DNA of 5,374 nt from NCBI GenBank assembly GCA_015259045.1, contig JABZHD010000084.1, forward strand, positions 1 through 5,374, in the 5' to 3' direction. Below, one piece after another: positions 5,350 to 5,374 of this stretch; position 1 is the stretch's first letter; each line of letters begins with the position of its first letter. Under the pieces are notes generated by a model, which made no database searches, was not told where the DNA came from, and saw nothing but the letters and a program-made list of their open reading frames with translations. The DNA is from Atopobium sp. (lineage in GTDB: Bacteria; Actinomycetota; Coriobacteriia; Coriobacteriales; Atopobiaceae). Both the position numbers and the translations under genes were made by a program.

Positions 5350-5371
5350 AGTTTGTCTTTAATTACAAACT
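5350..5371 (+). other. Perfect 7-bp inverted repeat after ylmG
   Basis: AGTTTGT (5350-5356) and ACAAACT (5365-5371) are perfect inverted repeats around an 8-nt AT-rich loop. The overlapping AAACTAGTTT (5345-5354) is also a perfect palindrome. The stem is AT-rich and the window ends three bases later, so a following T-run cannot be judged. It could be a weak terminator for the cluster or an operator of the next gene. Confidence 0.4.
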
Positions 5372-5374
5372 GAG

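Noticed and set aside
1..5374. CRISPR array, tRNA, rRNA, insertion sequence or phage attachment site
   Set aside because: No regularly spaced repeats, tRNA-like cloverleaf, transposase frame or terminal repeats were seen; the window is almost entirely conserved housekeeping genes.

Overview
The window is a stretch of bacterial division and cell-wall (dcw-type) genes, all on the + strand: murB (3' end) - ftsQ - ftsZ - pgeF/ylmD - yggS/ylmE - sepF - yggT/ylmG. The organism looks like a Gram-positive actinobacterium, most likely of class Coriobacteriia (Atopobium/Lancefieldella/Olsenella-like). This rests on murB next to ftsQ, no ftsA before ftsZ, the ylmD-ylmE-sepF-ylmG block directly after ftsZ, and moderate GC by eye rather than the high GC of Streptomyces or Mycobacterium. 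The genus is an inference from protein style and gene order, not a database match.

Layout: 1-210 is the C-terminal end of MurB (UDP-N-acetylenolpyruvoylglucosamine reductase). FtsQ/DivIB starts 7 bp later (218-1276). A 247-bp intergenic region (1277-1523) is the largest non-coding stretch. It holds a foldable segment fused to the ftsQ stop codon, an AT-rich candidate promoter, several small hairpins and a perfect Shine-Dalgarno before ftsZ. FtsZ (1524-2660) is followed after 2 bp by PgeF/YlmD (2663-3472). A 70-bp gap with repeated CGTTTA motifs precedes the PLP-binding protein YggS/YlmE (about 3576-4310). A 58-bp gap then leads to SepF (4372-5052), and 12 bp later to the membrane protein YggT/YlmG (5065-5343). 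The last 31 bp contain an inverted repeat cut close by the window end. In related genomes divIVA or ylmH often follows, but that is not visible here.

How the genes fit together: MurB makes the UDP-MurNAc precursor. FtsQ links the divisome to the periplasmic-side wall machinery. FtsZ forms the Z-ring. With no ftsA visible, SepF is the probable membrane tether for FtsZ, binding its C-terminal peptide, which is present (DIPDFLKR). YlmG is a small membrane protein of the same cluster. PgeF and YlmE are metabolic or quality-control proteins (multicopper-oxidase-like purine nucleoside phosphorylase/peptidoglycan editing; PLP homeostasis) that commonly travel with these genes.

No new multi-gene system was found; the coding content is a conserved housekeeping locus. 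The points most worth a second look are non-coding: a possible three-way-junction RNA overlapping the ftsQ stop codon, the structured ftsZ leader, and a CGTTTA/TAAACG hexamer that recurs in the two largest intergenic gaps.
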